A program made the position numbers and the translations under genes. From positions 78,132,424-78,196,423 of the forward strand of contig NW_022098069.1 of NCBI RefSeq assembly GCF_002288925.2: 64,000 nt of DNA, given 5' to 3'. The notes beneath the pieces are model-generated. The model had not been told where the DNA came from. It was given only the letters and a program-made list of their open reading frames with translations, and searched no databases. Source of the DNA: Delphinapterus leucas (taxonomy: Eukaryota; Chordata; Mammalia; Artiodactyla; Monodontidae). Numbering within the stretch: the first letter of the stretch is position 1; each line of letters begins with the position of its first letter. Below, piece after piece: positions 22,961 through 35,355 of the stretch.

Positions 22961-24265
22961 CTTTTAGAGTTTTCTAATGTTTGTTTTATATATTAGGATT
23001 GCACTTGTTTAGTTATACTTTGCTTACACTTTTTGAAAGGAATTGGGAAAAGTATGCCTACTCATACTGGAAGCAGAAAAACTGAGTTTCCTTTTTGGGG
23101 AGTAAATTCAAGCTCCTTTATGAGACACAGAAAGATAGTATCTCATTATTTATAATCACATCCAGCTTGTGAAAAAACAGCATTTTCTGGTATAAGTTGA
23201 GGTGATGAAAAATATTAGGACCCAAGTATGTAGCAAGGAATAGATATGTAATTATGCTGCTCAGACAAAGGAACTGGCCTGGACATTTTAATCTGAAAGC
23301 TATTTGCATACTGTTAATTGGTCAACTGTAGAAATGACAAGAGATTAGCTAAGAAAAAAAATAGAGACCAAGAAAGGGAAGACAAAATACAGAACTTTGA
23401 AGATAGCAGTGAGATGAACTGAGAAAAACAGTAAGCAAAAGAGATTTGCTATTTTTCCAAAATCTATGCAAAAATAGAAAATCTTATTCTTTTACTTTTA
23501 TAGTCTTCTCTAAACACAGTTTTGCAAATACATACTGGAAAATTAATAAGCACTCATTATGGTAAACTAGGATATTTGCTTCCAAAGATATCTGTCATAT
23601 TTCAGTATGTTAAAAAAAAAAAGGTGTACCTTGAGCTTTAAAGATGTTAGAGGTAGGAAACATACATGCACACATGTGCACACACACACAATTTGAGTTA
23701 CTGAAACAACTCAATGAATATATAGCCTATTTCTCAGTCTCCTTATATGATGGTGCATCATTTAAAGAGTTTGGTAATATGACATCCTGTGAAGCCAGGA
23801 TAGATTTATTCATTTAGGCTTAAAATTTACTTCTTTATATTCTGAAAAATGAAATGTTTACTCCTCACATCAATAGCAGATAAACACCTTTGTTCTTGAA
23901 ATCAAATGTAATTCTCCTGATAGACAAATATATTGAATTGAGAGACATGTTTACTTGTTTTCTTTGTGAAACTCCAGCATATTGGCACTAAAAACACACT
24001 GTTTTTTAAACCAAAAAAGACAAAAAGAATAGGAGAGAGGATGACAGTAGAAGGGAGATGTCAGTGAAATTATAGTAGAGTAAAGAAGTTTAGAATGGTA
24101 AGTAATTTAGATGAACAGGGAATGTTGAAACCTAAGTGCTAAAGGTGAAGCCAGAAAGAATCAAGCTGAACTGCCCTGTGAAAAGCCAGAAAGGTTCAGT
24201 TCTTGGAGAGAATAAACACTTCAAGAGAAAGGGGTAAATGGTAGGGTTGGAAGCAGGACAGCTAG
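22961..24265. other. Unassigned sequence
   Basis: Nothing recognisable apart from a small CA-rich run at about 23660-23690. The frame at 23118-23309 (minus) has no domain. Confidence 0.35.
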
Positions 24266-24660
24266 CCAGGACATGGAAGCAACCTAAATGTCCATTGACG
24301 GATGAATGGATAAAGAAGATGTGGTACATATATACAATGGAATATTACTCAGCCATAAAAAAGGGTGAAATTGGGTCATTTGTAGAGATGTGGAGGGACT
24401 AGAGACTGTCATACAGAGTGAAGTAAGTCAGAAAGAGAAAAACAAATATTGTATATTAACACGTATATGTGGAATCTAGAAAAATGGTACAGATGAACCT
24501 ATTTGTAAAGCAGAAATAGAGACACAGACATAGAGAACAAATGTATGGACACCAAGGGGGGTGCAGTATGATGGACTGGGAGATTGGAATTGATGTACAT
24601 ACACTACTATGTATGAAACTGATGGCTGGTGAGGGCCTACTGTATAGCACAGGAAAAAAA
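24266..24660 (+). mobile_element. L1 3' fragment with early A tail
   Basis: Begins 'agccaggacatggaagcaac' (ORF2 end) and goes into the young-type 3'UTR. It stops at 'tgtatagcacagg', followed by about ten As. The last roughly 150 bp present in the copy at 2106 are missing. This suggests early polyadenylation or internal priming, or a later deletion. No target duplication was recognised. Confidence 0.85.
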
Positions 24661-24879
24661 AAAGTCTATACTAGTCTATTCTAGAATTCCTATTCTCTCC
24701 CAGAATAGCCAAGCAATCGCCAGTCTCCAATCTAAGAGAATACTTTATGATTTATACCAAACATTGTCATATTCCTACCAGATTGCCTAAAAGGAAGCCT
24801 CATTTACATCTAGCCTTGTTTACGTATATAAAGCTCCAAATTATACTTAAAAACTCACAAGAAAATTGAGTAAAGCCTT
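24661..24879. other. Short unassigned stretch
   Basis: Nothing recognised. Confidence 0.3.
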
Positions 24880-25490
24880 TTATCATAAAAGTCAAGGAGG
24901 AAAGAAATAAACAAAAAGAAAAATAATAATCAGTAAAAGCAGAAACAATTCAGGGAGCAGAAACTATATACATATATATGCAAATACATATACATTGTAT
25001 TATAATTATTATCAGAAAAACAATGTATATGTACATTTATGTGTACATATTTAAATATTATTATCTTCAGAAAGATAATAGAACTTATTGTAGCCATGAT
25101 ATATGAACAAGATACCATAAAATTAAGAACAATCAACTAGAAAGAGTTCATGAAAATTAAAAAAAAAATGTGATAGGGAAATTTTAACAAAATCCAATAG
25201 AACAGTTCAAAGAGAAAATACAGGAAGTCAGCAGAAACATAGTGCAAATGAAAAAGAGATAAAAAAAGAAAGAAAACATAAGAAAATAAAATGATTTACA
25301 AATAAGACTTCTAATTTCTAATAGAAGTCTAAAAAAAGCACAAAAATGAAGGAAGAAATGATCAAAGAAATAATTCAAGAAAATTTCTCAGGACTCAAGA
25401 TGCATTTTTATGCAAAAGGACTTACAGAATCAGCAGATCAATGAATTTCAAAGTTCACTCCAAAGTCATGTCATAGAAAAAACATGTCCT
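24880..25490 (+). mobile_element. Old L1/HAL1 ORF1 remnant
   Basis: A-rich sequence containing 'aattcaagaaaatttctcag' and 'gactcaagatgca', like the ORF1 region of HAL1/L1M elements where ORF1 reads 'ENFSELK'-type text. Many stops. An AT-rich inverted stretch near 24970-25060 is part of it or inserted in it. Confidence 0.5.
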
Positions 25491-25664
25491 GTAAGAAGAA
25501 TAGCATCAATCAAAATTATCTATTTATAAGTATATTAAGATATATACATCCATATGTCTTTGAAGACATATAAAATTTTAATATATACTTATATCTACAC
25601 ATAGATCAGGAAGGCTTTAAAAAATGTATCCTCCATATACTCTTCCTCAGGAAGTTCCTATAGA
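25491..25664. other. Unassigned AT-rich stretch
   Basis: Nothing recognised. Confidence 0.3.
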
Positions 25665-25677
25665 AAGTACTCACCAA

Positions 25678-25974
25678 GGTACTTCCCTTATGGTGCAGTG
25701 GTTAAGAATCTGCCTGCCAATGCAGGGGACACAGGTTCAAGCCCTGGTCCGGGAAGATCCCACATGCCGTGGAGCAATTAAGCCTGCGAGCCACAACTAC
25801 TGAAGCCCATGTGCCTAGAGCCTGTGCTCTGCAACAAGAGAAGCCACCACAGTGAGAAGCCCGCGCACCATAAAGAAGAGTAGCCCCTGCTTGCCACAAC
25901 TAGAGAAAGCCTGTGCACAGCAATGAAGACCCAGTGCAGCCAAAAACAGCTAATCAAATTAATTAATTTAAAAA
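25678..25974 (+). mobile_element. CHR-type SINE, long form
   Basis: tRNA-like head (GGTGCAGTGGTTAAGAATCT, then AGGTTCAAGCCC), CHR body, and an extra 3' block (CCACAACTAGAGAAAGCC, then GAAGACCCAGTGCAGCC) that the short copies lack. A rough duplication flanks it: AAGTACTCACCAA (25665-25677) and AAGTGTTCACCAA (25975-25987), two differences. More divergent than the short copies, so older. Confidence 0.92.
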
Positions 25975-26154
25975 AAGTGTTCACCAAAAATACTGTGTGT
26001 TTCAGGCAGGGGGCTGGTGGTGGGGGTAAGAGAAAAAAGAGAGAAATATGAGATTGAGTTAACAGAGATCCAAAATAAAAGTGAAGCAAAAAGTGGCCAT
26101 ATCTTATTGGTTTTTAAATAGAGAATTAAAAAAACACCTAAAAAGAGAAATAAA

Positions 26155-26310
26155 TAGGAAGGAAGAAAGGCAAGGAGGCAGTCAGAGAGAGGAGAGAGAA
26201 GGAAGGAGGGAAGGAAGGAAAGAAGAAAGGAAGGGAGGGAGGGATGGAGTGAGGGAGAAAGAGGGAAAGAATGGATGAAAGGAGGGAGGGAAAGAGGGAG
26301 GATGGGAGAA
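26155..26310. repeat. Polypurine (GGAA/GAGGG)n tract
   Basis: Purine-rich for about 155 bp, with a 61-base run free of pyrimidines at 26184-26244. Imperfect GGAA, GAGA and GGGA units. The 65-codon frame over it is an artefact. Confidence 0.95.
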
Positions 26311-27779
26311 ACATGAGAGGAAAAGAAACAATGTTTTAAAATTGTGAAATATATTGAAAATCAGCCCTCACAGGATGATAGCTGTGCATCAGGGGTTAAG
26401 TACAATAAACATGTAAGTTGTGAATGCAAGTCACAAAAAGTCATAACAGTAATCTTACATCTAATGGGATAGCATGTGAATATCTTTATGAGTTGTGTGG
26501 CTTAAAATAGGAAGTGCATGAAAAAGAAAAAATCTTAGAAATTCTGCCTGTTTCAAAGGCATTTAGGCCTAACAAACCTATTTATATCTTTAGGTATAAA
26601 GTGCCTAGCCTGGATTGGAGCTGCTCACATACAGGACATTGAGATATGTCAGCTTTTTTAAAAATCAGATAACCATTACTCAGGGGAGTGCATAACAATT
26701 TTCCATGGGATATCAGACATGAACACTTTTCAGGAATTCAGTTCCAGATCCTCAGTTTTCATACTTATTCTTTCCTAAATTGACCTTCCTAAAAGCTTGC
26801 AGTATTAGTTGTACTTTCCCATTTGCCCTGCTGCAATCTTTCTACCTCCCTTTCGAAAAGAAAAGCAAACCCCTTATCCATCCTAAATCGAGCATTGTAC
26901 CAAGGTATGAAAAACTTCAAGATACTAAAAATAAGAGACAATTACAACATTGATAATAGTGGAATTGTGAAAAGTAATGGCAGAGTAACAAATCCTACTA
27001 CAGTGCAAGAGGGTATTTCAACAAAATTGATTAAAATTTCATTAAGTTGACAGATGGTAAATCATGAAAACTCTTTTTAGGACATTGCACTATGTTATTT
27101 TGACCATAAACCTGTATGTTATAAAAAAATAACTGAATGACATTCCTGTAAGAAAATTCTAACCAGTACTACCCAATTTTTTATGTGAAAAAATAGTTCT
27201 TAAAACTTTCACCAAAAAACACTACAGGTAAGAAGAAAATTAATGGTAAAACCAAGTCACTCTACTAAAAGTAATATATAATCCACAGATGATGTGTAAC
27301 CTATTTAGAATAAAAAGGCATTCCACACAATGTTATTGGTTCATGCTTAAAATTTATCCGTTATGTTTCTACTTCTGGTAATGGTTCAGTAGGTGGTTCA
27401 AACCAATCTTCCCTCATTTAACAACTAGACAAGCTGGACAAAATATTTAAAGTATCTTCTTGAAGACTTTGTTTGAAGGCTTTGGAGAGCAACTAAGTCT
27501 GAGGATTTATGAATCTGAAGTCCGAGGAGGGAGAAAAATCCAGAGAGGTGAGCTTAGCTTTAGAGGTAACTTTCAACTAGAGACACTTATCTGTTGCCAT
27601 AGTGAAAGGAAAGCTGTTCAAGAATCTCTGAGAAGCAAAGCAAAACTTTTAATATCCTCCCTGCGTTGAGGGGACAAAACTTAGATTCCAGGGTCTGACA
27701 AGGAAAACGTTCATTATTAACAGCACTGTCTTGAACCTCATCTCCTCTCTAACTCTTAGTTCTCTTTTTAATTTTTTTA
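26311..27779. other. Unassigned sequence
   Basis: I recognise no repeat with confidence. Frames at 26823-27050 and 27460-27669 have no domain or splice support. The block at about 27440-27700 is less AT-rich and might be an old L1 5' region, but I cannot support that. Confidence 0.35.
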
Positions 27780-28045
27780 TACAGTGCTGTCAACATACAA
27801 GAGAGCAGCAAGATAGGGCAGACCAGGACACCATGTGCTGAAGACAAATGGGAAAGGTAAATGCATGGGTACATCTAAATTAATATGTGCTCTATAAATA
27901 AATAGCAACACAATGAGTGTGAAGAGAAAAATTTTAAATCCAAGCCAACAATAACATAAAACACTGGCCAATACTGATCATATGTTGGGTCACAAAGCAG
28001 ATCTCAGCAATGCTAAAGTTACAGATTATAGTAAAAATGTACTTC
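27780..28045 (+). mobile_element. Possible old L1 fragment (ORF2)
   Basis: 'ctgatcatatgttgggtcac' and 'aaagcagatctcagcaatgc' resemble the L1 ORF2 block encoding an 'HMLGHKA'-like stretch. The upstream part is very divergent. Confidence 0.4.
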
Positions 28046-30969
28046 ACACATTTTTTAATAAGGAAGTTGTGTGCTAATTTTCAAATAACTTACATCAAAT
28101 CTTAATATTGTTTCAGATAAAAAATGAGTATAAAATCCTTTCATTCTAGTCAGTAAACATAAATATTATAACTTGGAAAATGAAAAGAAGGATGGAAATT
28201 TATCTTTATTCCTAATAAAGAAATATTACTGTTTTTACTATTAGGTATGGAATAAAAGTTTCTCTGACAATATTTTCCTTATGCTTCAACCTGTTTATAA
28301 ACAAAGTGTAATATTTCTTCATGCCAGAGAAATTAATCAGGATATTATAAATCTATATCAAAGGAAAAAATCTCAAAATTATCCCAAAAAATATTTATGG
28401 TGGCAATTAGTAATTTGAAGCACCAATTCCCCTACTTTTTATCCTATTAGAAGACAAACCACACTCAGGAAAAAAATAACAATAAGCAAGCAAACTTATT
28501 CTCTATGATAATTAGATATTTTATGTATATTTAGAATTTGTAATACAAATTTTGGGAGAGATATTATCTAAATCTAATGAGTATTAACTTGTCCAAATTA
28601 GAAGTTGGCCTTGTTTCACATCAAAGACTTGGGGAAAACCGGTGGAGCTGAATGCCAAAAAGAAATTAGGTCAGTAAAATTCCAAAATAGGATTTATGAA
28701 ATTTGAGATTACTGTTTACAAAGTCTCAGGGCACTTTATTATTAAAGTCTTAATTTCTAAAATGTAATTAAACATATTCACATATTATATTAAGGAGGGA
28801 AAACAAGAAATTAAGGTGAGGACCACTTGGCTGTTATTAACTGATAAATAGAGATGTAACTAACATAATGGGTTAGAGCTGCTTGGGGAAGAATAATACA
28901 TCATTTAAATATGATCCCTTCATGAAGCCTACCTCTCTCACCTTTCTCATAGGATGTGACATCATTCATGCTTATGGAGTAATACTTGTTTTGACAAGTT
29001 ATGCTAATTGGCAATGGGGCAGTTTGACAATTTTTATCACCCCCTCTCCAAACACACCCATCACAGTTATTATTAAAATCCTTTGGTCTTTGTATTATTC
29101 TACTATCTAGATTCCTATGATTTTTCCTTGTGCCTCTCACACCTCCCTGTGCCTTCTGGGAGAGACTGTTTTGCCTAGAACTGAGCTGGAGGGGGTCTAA
29201 ATGCACATGGATAAGGTGAACAGCCACAAAATACCTGCTGAACAAGGGTGGTCTTTACTGTAATGACTATCAAAAATAGCCAAGTCCTTTCTTTTATATG
29301 TTTTGATTTTTTAAAAATCCAATTCAGAGACTACAGCAGTACAACTGCACACACACATATGTGTGTGTGTGTGTGTGTATTTGGTAGGAGGTTAAGGTTG
29401 TTTAAAATGGAGGCTTTTCATTTTCTTTGTAAATTAGGAAGCACAATAATTTGAAAAGAATAAGGACAAAGTGATTGGGTCAGATATTTGAAAAGAGTAA
29501 ATATTGTAAAATAGTCAGTACACAGAACCAGAGGATAAGCCAATTTAGAGAAATCTTGTGGAATTTCTGAGCAGTTTTGTGGGCCCTGTTAAAAATAATG
29601 AGGCTAACTTTGTAGTTCCCTGATTAAGTGATAATCTTTAGTTATCCCTGTCAACCTAGATACAAGTGTAGACAAAGTGGAACTAGGGAATACTCTAGAA
29701 TTTAGGTTTTAACCATATTGGAAGGACAAATGGACTAATGAATACAAGGATTTGACACACTGACAAAATAATGAACCCATGGACAACTTAATATAAGCCT
29801 AATTCTATAGGACTTTATTGTAGGAAAATTAGATATTGTTTCCCTCTGGAAAAAATTGTGTTTGACTTCTTTTTGCCTGAAATGAGTAAGGAATTAGAGA
29901 GCAATGAATGACACAAATCATACAAATGTTTCAGGTTTCCTTTGCTCCCATGGTTGCATAATTCCAAGGTATTATTCCCACCACCGGTTCCAGCACTTTC
30001 TATAAAAATGAGATTCTCCAAGTTTCTCAATATTTCTAGGCCCCAGAGTTGTCGTGAATCCATCAACCACATGGCCACATGGCAGCTTTCTTCCTAAGGC
30101 TTTCAGCTAATTCTGTGTCAGCTATTAGACTCTCAGCCAAGAACAAGCCGAGCGTTCACATCCGTTTTATAGTTTCCCTCAGGGTATAAAATGTGGCTCC
30201 ATGGTGATATCTTTTCAAATGCCGCAGAGTTTTTATTTCCTTAGAACACTAAGGTATACTTCCCCTGTATTTTATAGCAACTTGAAAAGTGGGGAAGCAC
30301 AATTTGTAAAAGCAAAACTTTAGGCACTGAGAGTTAAAGAACTTAAATGTTTCCCAGAGATTTTCTCAGCGAAGTAATTCATATGTCTTGGTTAACTTTG
30401 CCTAATATACATTGACAATAACTGCAGCCAGTTAACCTCATTTGAATGAGAGAGAAAAAAACCATTACATATTTATGTCAAGTGAGTGACATTAAACTCC
30501 ATGTGAAAATTTGTTTAAGGGTGTCTTATGACAGAATTGAAGACAAAAAGTGTCTAATAGGTCGGAAAAGCATACCGAGGTTAATAGGCTAGATGTTTCC
30601 AAAAAGTCAAAGACAGGTGACGTTGGGGTTTTGGAGCAAATAGTCTACTGGGACCTGGGAACGTCAGATGTCAGAGCTGGTACACTTTAAAGTGGTTACA
30701 ACTTAGAGGATAGGTATGTGGGAGTCGATGGCAGATATTGAAAAAGAAAATTTCATTGATGATAAGGAAGTCAAAGAGCTGAGAGGCCAGGCTTTGAATG
30801 GATCATCCACGTCTTGAACCTATCTAGACATATGGCAGTTCTTAAGATGAAAAGTATCTAAGACAAAATTTTCATTGAATAAATGAATAACATAGTCATA
30901 TTCTGAAACTTCAGCTGGAGTTTTCTACTTTTTTACTTATTGAGTAACAAGAATACTTAATTATATAAA
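28046..30969. other. Unassigned sequence, mostly AT-rich
   Basis: No named repeat apart from the CA/TG palindromic run at 29348-29379. Frames at 28883-29110, 28901-29245 and 29815-30078 show no domain, signal peptide or splice context. Confidence 0.35.
29348..29379. repeat. (CA)n-(TG)n palindromic microsatellite
   Basis: CACACACA, then TATG, then a TGTG run, forming a near-perfect inverted repeat centred at about 29358. Confidence 0.95.
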
Positions 30970-31280
30970 CAATTCTAATAGCCTCCTAAATGGACTACTG
31001 CAGACTTTTACCTCTTTCCAACATATTCCCCAAGCTGGCTTCAGTTACTTTCATGAGGTGCTTTCTTACAAGATGAATTCCTACTTTCAAAACATAAAAC
31101 ACAATGGCTTTCACAATCTAGTTCCACTTTAATTTTCCATTATCATAGTCTCCCTGTCCTCTCTCTCTATTAAACATCCATTACTTGTTCTCTATTTTCA
31201 GTGGACCATGTAACATTTTATGTATTTTACTGCATCTGCTTTTTTGGTCCTCCCTATATTCCTGGAATATCCCTCTACAT
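30970..31280 (+). mobile_element. L2 ORF2 3' fragment
   Basis: 'aatagcctcctaaatggact' is the L2 ORF2 block (consensus 'aatagcctcctaactggtct'). It is followed by 'cacaatctagttccact' and 'tattcctggaatatccctct', which match the expected L2 order. It is non-coding now. Confidence 0.65.
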
Positions 31281-31286
31281 GCATCC

Positions 31287-31711
31287 ATCCACTCATTCAA
31301 AAATTAATATTGATTGTCTATGACATTCAAGTTCTCAACAATAAAGATATGTTGGTTAACAAGATAGATATTTCCCAAGAAGTAAGTAAATAAACAAATA
31401 AACATAAAATCATTAATTATGATGGGCCTAATTAAAACAAAAAAGAACCATGACACGTGCTATTTTTACTCATTTGGGGGAGTAGAGACCTAATCTAATT
31501 TTGGTAGAATTTTAGGAACAACTTCTCATAGAAGATGACTTGGCTGAAATATGAACTTAAGGATATTTAAAGAACGAAAATCAGAGTTGTGAAAGGCACA
31601 AGAAGGCTTGAAGAAGAAGGAGAATCTAAAAAGTCTCCGATGACCTGACTGCAAATGATGATTTCAGGACATAGGCTGGGTTAAAGTAAGGGAGCTGGGT
31701 TTTATTAAAAT
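31287..31711 (-). mobile_element. L2 LINE, antisense, part 1
   Basis: 'cactcattcaaaaattaata' is the antisense of the L2 3' end. 'acttggctgaaatatgaact' and the following text continue into ORF2 of an antisense L2. It is interrupted at 31721 by a SINE. Confidence 0.6.
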
Positions 31712-31720
31712 TGAAATAGG

Positions 31721-31916
31721 GGGGTTTCCCTGGTGACGCAGTTAGTGATTGAGAGTCCGCCTGCTGATGCAGGGGACATGGGTTCGTGCCCCGGTCCGGG
31801 AAGATCCCACATGCCGCGGAGCGGCTGGGCCCGTGAGCCATGGCCGCTGAACCTGTGCGTCCGGAGCCTGTGCTCCGCAACGGGAGAGGCCACACAGCGA
31901 GAGGCCCACGTACCGC

Positions 31917-31948
<32 letters not shown>

Positions 31949-31950
31949 CC
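31721..31950 (+). mobile_element. CHR-type SINE, short form, (AAAAC)n tail
   Basis: Inserted in an L2. The head has a small insertion after GACGCAGT (CAGTTAGTGATTGAG where other copies read CAGTGGTTGAG). The tail is AAAAC units up to 31950. Duplication TGAAATAGG at 31712-31720 and 31951-31959. The 142- and 135-codon frames over it are SINE translations, not genes. Confidence 0.93.
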
Positions 31951-31959
31951 TGAAATAGG

Positions 31960-32410
31960 AAGTATGTGAAGTGTTTTAACAAGTGACATGATCTGATTTT
32001 TACTCTTTTGCTCACATTCACACATACGGTCACATGGATTGACAGATGCAGGAGACTTAAGGCCAGCAGTAGTAGTGTAATGGGACCTCTTCACTGTGGA
32101 GAGAAGAGCCACACATTTTGAAGAGCTCATCAATAGTGCTTGCTGTTGTCTTAAGTGTAGTGGGTTAGGAACAAGAAAGAATCAAAGATACGTAGTTTCT
32201 GACTTGAGCAGCTGAATAACTAGTAGTGCCATTTAGTGAGAAAATAAGACTGATGGAGGGGAATCTGTTGGAGCCATAATAAATCAAAGGCTCAGCTTTG
32301 GACCTGCTAAATCTTAGATGTCTATGAGATAGCCAAGAAAATGTCTCATGTGAGCAAATGGGCATTGAGTGGGTCCTGAGTTTAGAGGGAACTCTTGATA
32401 TGGAGATAGA
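31960..32410 (-). mobile_element. L2 LINE, antisense, part 2
   Basis: Continues after the SINE with 'caagtgacatgatctgattt', the antisense L2 ORF2 pattern, and ends with 'ctgctaaatcttagatgtct' and 'atgagatagccaagaaaatg', which correspond to a later L2 ORF2 block. Ancient and frameshifted. Confidence 0.6.
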
Positions 32411-32640
32411 TATGGGATATGAATATGTATATAGAACTAAATATAGCTAAGTACATAGATCTAGATATGTGTGTACATATTTATGTGTATATATACTTTC
32501 ATATAAATGCATACACATGCATGTGTGTGCATATACACTATATATGTGTATGTAGATGTGCATGTAGGTATATACATATATATGTATGCATATGTATATA
32601 TGTATGAATATATTACATATGTATAATATGTGTATGAATT
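32411..32640. repeat. Alternating purine-pyrimidine AT/TG-rich tract
   Basis: About 200 bp built of TATA, TGTG, ATGT and CATA units (densest 32466-32640). The peptide frames on both strands are artefacts of this composition. Confidence 0.9.
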
Positions 32641-34194
32641 TACTTTGCAAGCACAATGTTATCATTCAGATGTTATTTATGTCCATGACAATGAATGAGT
32701 TTACCTGTCATAATTATATATCTCCTCCAATATTTCCACCTCTGTGCTATTCCCCACTGTAACATTTTTATAACACTAATAGTTTACATCATGTATAGTT
32801 TATCATATACATATTTGTTATCTCATATGATAACAAACTTCTTTGGGGAAACTTGAATGTGCTATTCTTTTCTGTATCTTCTATATTGCTTAAATAGTGT
32901 GTGTGTTTGTTATGCTACATATGATTGAATTAAGTTTCCTGAAATTTTCAGTCTCCAGCACTTCTGTTAAACAATGTATACCTTTTTGGCTACATTTGTT
33001 GAACATTGCTTTCTTTATATTAATTTACCCAATGTAGCTATAAATGTGGGCAATCTGGATATACACTCTATTTTTTTCTCCCCAGTAGTAAGATTTTTGG
33101 TGAAAGCCTAAAAAAGCATTTGTAATCTTTACAGCTATAAGACAAACAAACAAAACAGCAACAACAAGAATCACTGTTTCATTCAGTGTTTTAGCGTTTC
33201 AGAAGAGGAATAGGAAGTTTAACTAAACTGTGCAAATCAAAGAACCCTAGAAAGAATTATTGGCCTGGGATATGGGAAGGTAAGACATGGAACATAGTGA
33301 GACAAATGAGATATATTTTTGGAGTGAGGTGATTAGCAATAAAACAGAAGCTGTAAGTGGTTTCTTTCTGAGTAGTGTGTACATGTTTTCATCTCCTACT
33401 TAAAAGGTCTATCCCAAGGTCAAAAAAAGTCATATAACCTTCTGGGTCATATAACCAGCTGCCTTGATTTTCACCCTCCTCCTTCATCATTCAATTATTT
33501 TCTCTTATTTTCTCATACCTGTTTATTCTCTTGGAAGGCTGTTTTTAATATAAAATGGTCTATTTTCAAGGATTCTTCAATTTGTTTTTATCAGGTTTGT
33601 AATTATGTGACATGTAGAATTTGATCATGCTTTTTCAATCAATTAAATCTTCATCTTTAACTAAATCACACAGAATATCACTATCTAGATAAATGCTTAT
33701 GAGGGAAAAGAAGAAAAGGAAAGAAAAGAAAAAGAAAACAAAAAAGAAAAATAGGTTCATACCTTCAAGACCAAAAAGGTATAACAAACTGTGACCAAGA
33801 AGCTACTTATCTAAAACCCAGTAAAAATGTAGTGATTTAAGATAGATGATAACCAATTTAAAACAACCCCTCCCACTTTAAATAAGTAACACTAAACTAA
33901 AAGCTTACACAAATATCTCTACGCTCATGCCAAGCTCAGGAATTATTTGAATTAGTTCAGCCATGTTCATGTATCCTACTTTCCAAATCAAGGCATAACA
34001 TATTCTCTGAACTTTTCCATAAATGGAATGATAAACACCAAATCATGTAAGTAAAAATAACAGATGTGGGTTGCTTTCTTTTTTGGTTAATATCACCTGT
34101 AGATGTGTCACACACTATGTATTTAAAAGGATTTAAAAAGAAAGTGATTATTTGAAAAGGAAATGAAACCACTGTTATTAAGACATAAGCTTCT
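32641..34194. other. Unassigned sequence with a small A-rich tract
   Basis: An (AAAAG)n-like tract lies at about 33704-33752. Otherwise I see no named repeat or gene. Confidence 0.35.
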
Positions 34195-35355
34195 CTAATA
34201 CCATATACAAAAATAAACTCAAAATTGATTAAAAGCCTAAATATAATACCAGATACTGTAAAACTCCTACAGAAAAACAAAGGCAGAACACTCTTTGACA
34301 TAAATTGCAGCAATATTTTTTTGGATCAGCCTTTTAAAGTAAAGGAAATAAAAGCAAAAATAAGCAAATGGGACCTAATTAAACTTAAAAGCTTTTACAC
34401 AGCAAAGGAAACCACCAAAATCAAAAGACAACCTAATGAATGGGAGAATATAGTTGCAGATAATATGACTGATAAGGGATTAATATCCAACATATATAAA
34501 TAGCTCATACAACTTAACATCAAAAAAACAAACAACCCGATTAAGAAATGAGCAGAAGAACTAAATAGATATTTTTGAAGAGGAAGTGCAGATGGCCAAC
34601 ACGCATATGAGAAGATATTCAACATCGCTAATCATCAGGGAAATGCAAATCAAAACCACAATGGGGTATCACCTCACATCTGTCAGAATGGTTATTATCA
34701 AAACAAACACAAAAAACAAATGTTGGAGAGGATGTGGAGAAAGGGAGCCCCTTTACATTGCTGTGGGAATGTAAATTGGTGCAGCCACTGTGGAAAACAG
34801 TATGGAGGTTTCTCAAATAACTAAAAATAGAGCTTCCATATGACCCAGCAATTCCATTCCTGGGTATATATCCAAAAAAGAACCACAAACAAAAACACTA
34901 ATTAGAAAAGATACATGTACCCCAATGTTTATAACAGCATTATTTACAATTGCCAAGATATGGAAGCAACCTAAGTGTCCATCAACAGGTGAATGGATAA
35001 AGAAGAAGTGGTAAATATATGCAATGGAATACTATTCAGCCATAAAAAAGAATGAAATTTTGTCATTTGCAGCAACATGGGTGGACTTGGAGGGCATTAT
35101 GCTAAGTGAAATAACACAGACAGAGAAAGAGAAATACTGTATGATATCACTTATGTGTGGAATCTAAAAAATACAACAAACTAGTGAATATAACAAAAAA
35201 GCAGACTCACAGATATAGAGAACAAACTAATGGTTACCAGTGGGGAGAGGGAAGGCGGGAGGAGAAATATGGGGATGGGGAGAGTAGGAGGTACAGACTA
35301 CTGTGAAATAGGCTTAAAGATATATTGTAAAACACAGAGAATATAGCTAAAATTT
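34195..35355 (+). mobile_element. L1, 5'- and 3'-truncated
   Basis: Starts within ORF2 ('aaaataaactcaaaattgat'), runs through the ORF2 C-terminus in three broken frames (34225-34503, 34586-34774 and the rest) and into the same 3'UTR type as the 9266 copy. It fades out after 'acacagagaatatagctaaa' near 35355, before the normal 3' end. Many stops; not functional. Confidence 0.88.

Noticed and set aside
25678..25750. A possible functional tRNA gene in the SINE head
   Set aside because: Box-A/box-B-like text is present, but it continues into a SINE body and has a flanking duplication; no cloverleaf acceptor stem closes. The same holds for the other nine SINE copies.
26081..26278. Lysine, glutamate and arginine-rich frame of 65 codons
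   Set aside because: It reads through a polypurine tract, which gives such residues in any frame.
31626..32133. Open frames of 135 and 142 codons on the minus strand
   Set aside because: They run through a CHR SINE and flanking L2; near-identical peptides appear wherever this SINE occurs (18.6, 36.9, 43.1, 46.3 and 58.6 kb), so they are repeat translations.
32419..32665. Frames of 62 and 72 codons on both strands
   Set aside because: They come from an AT/TG simple-sequence tract.
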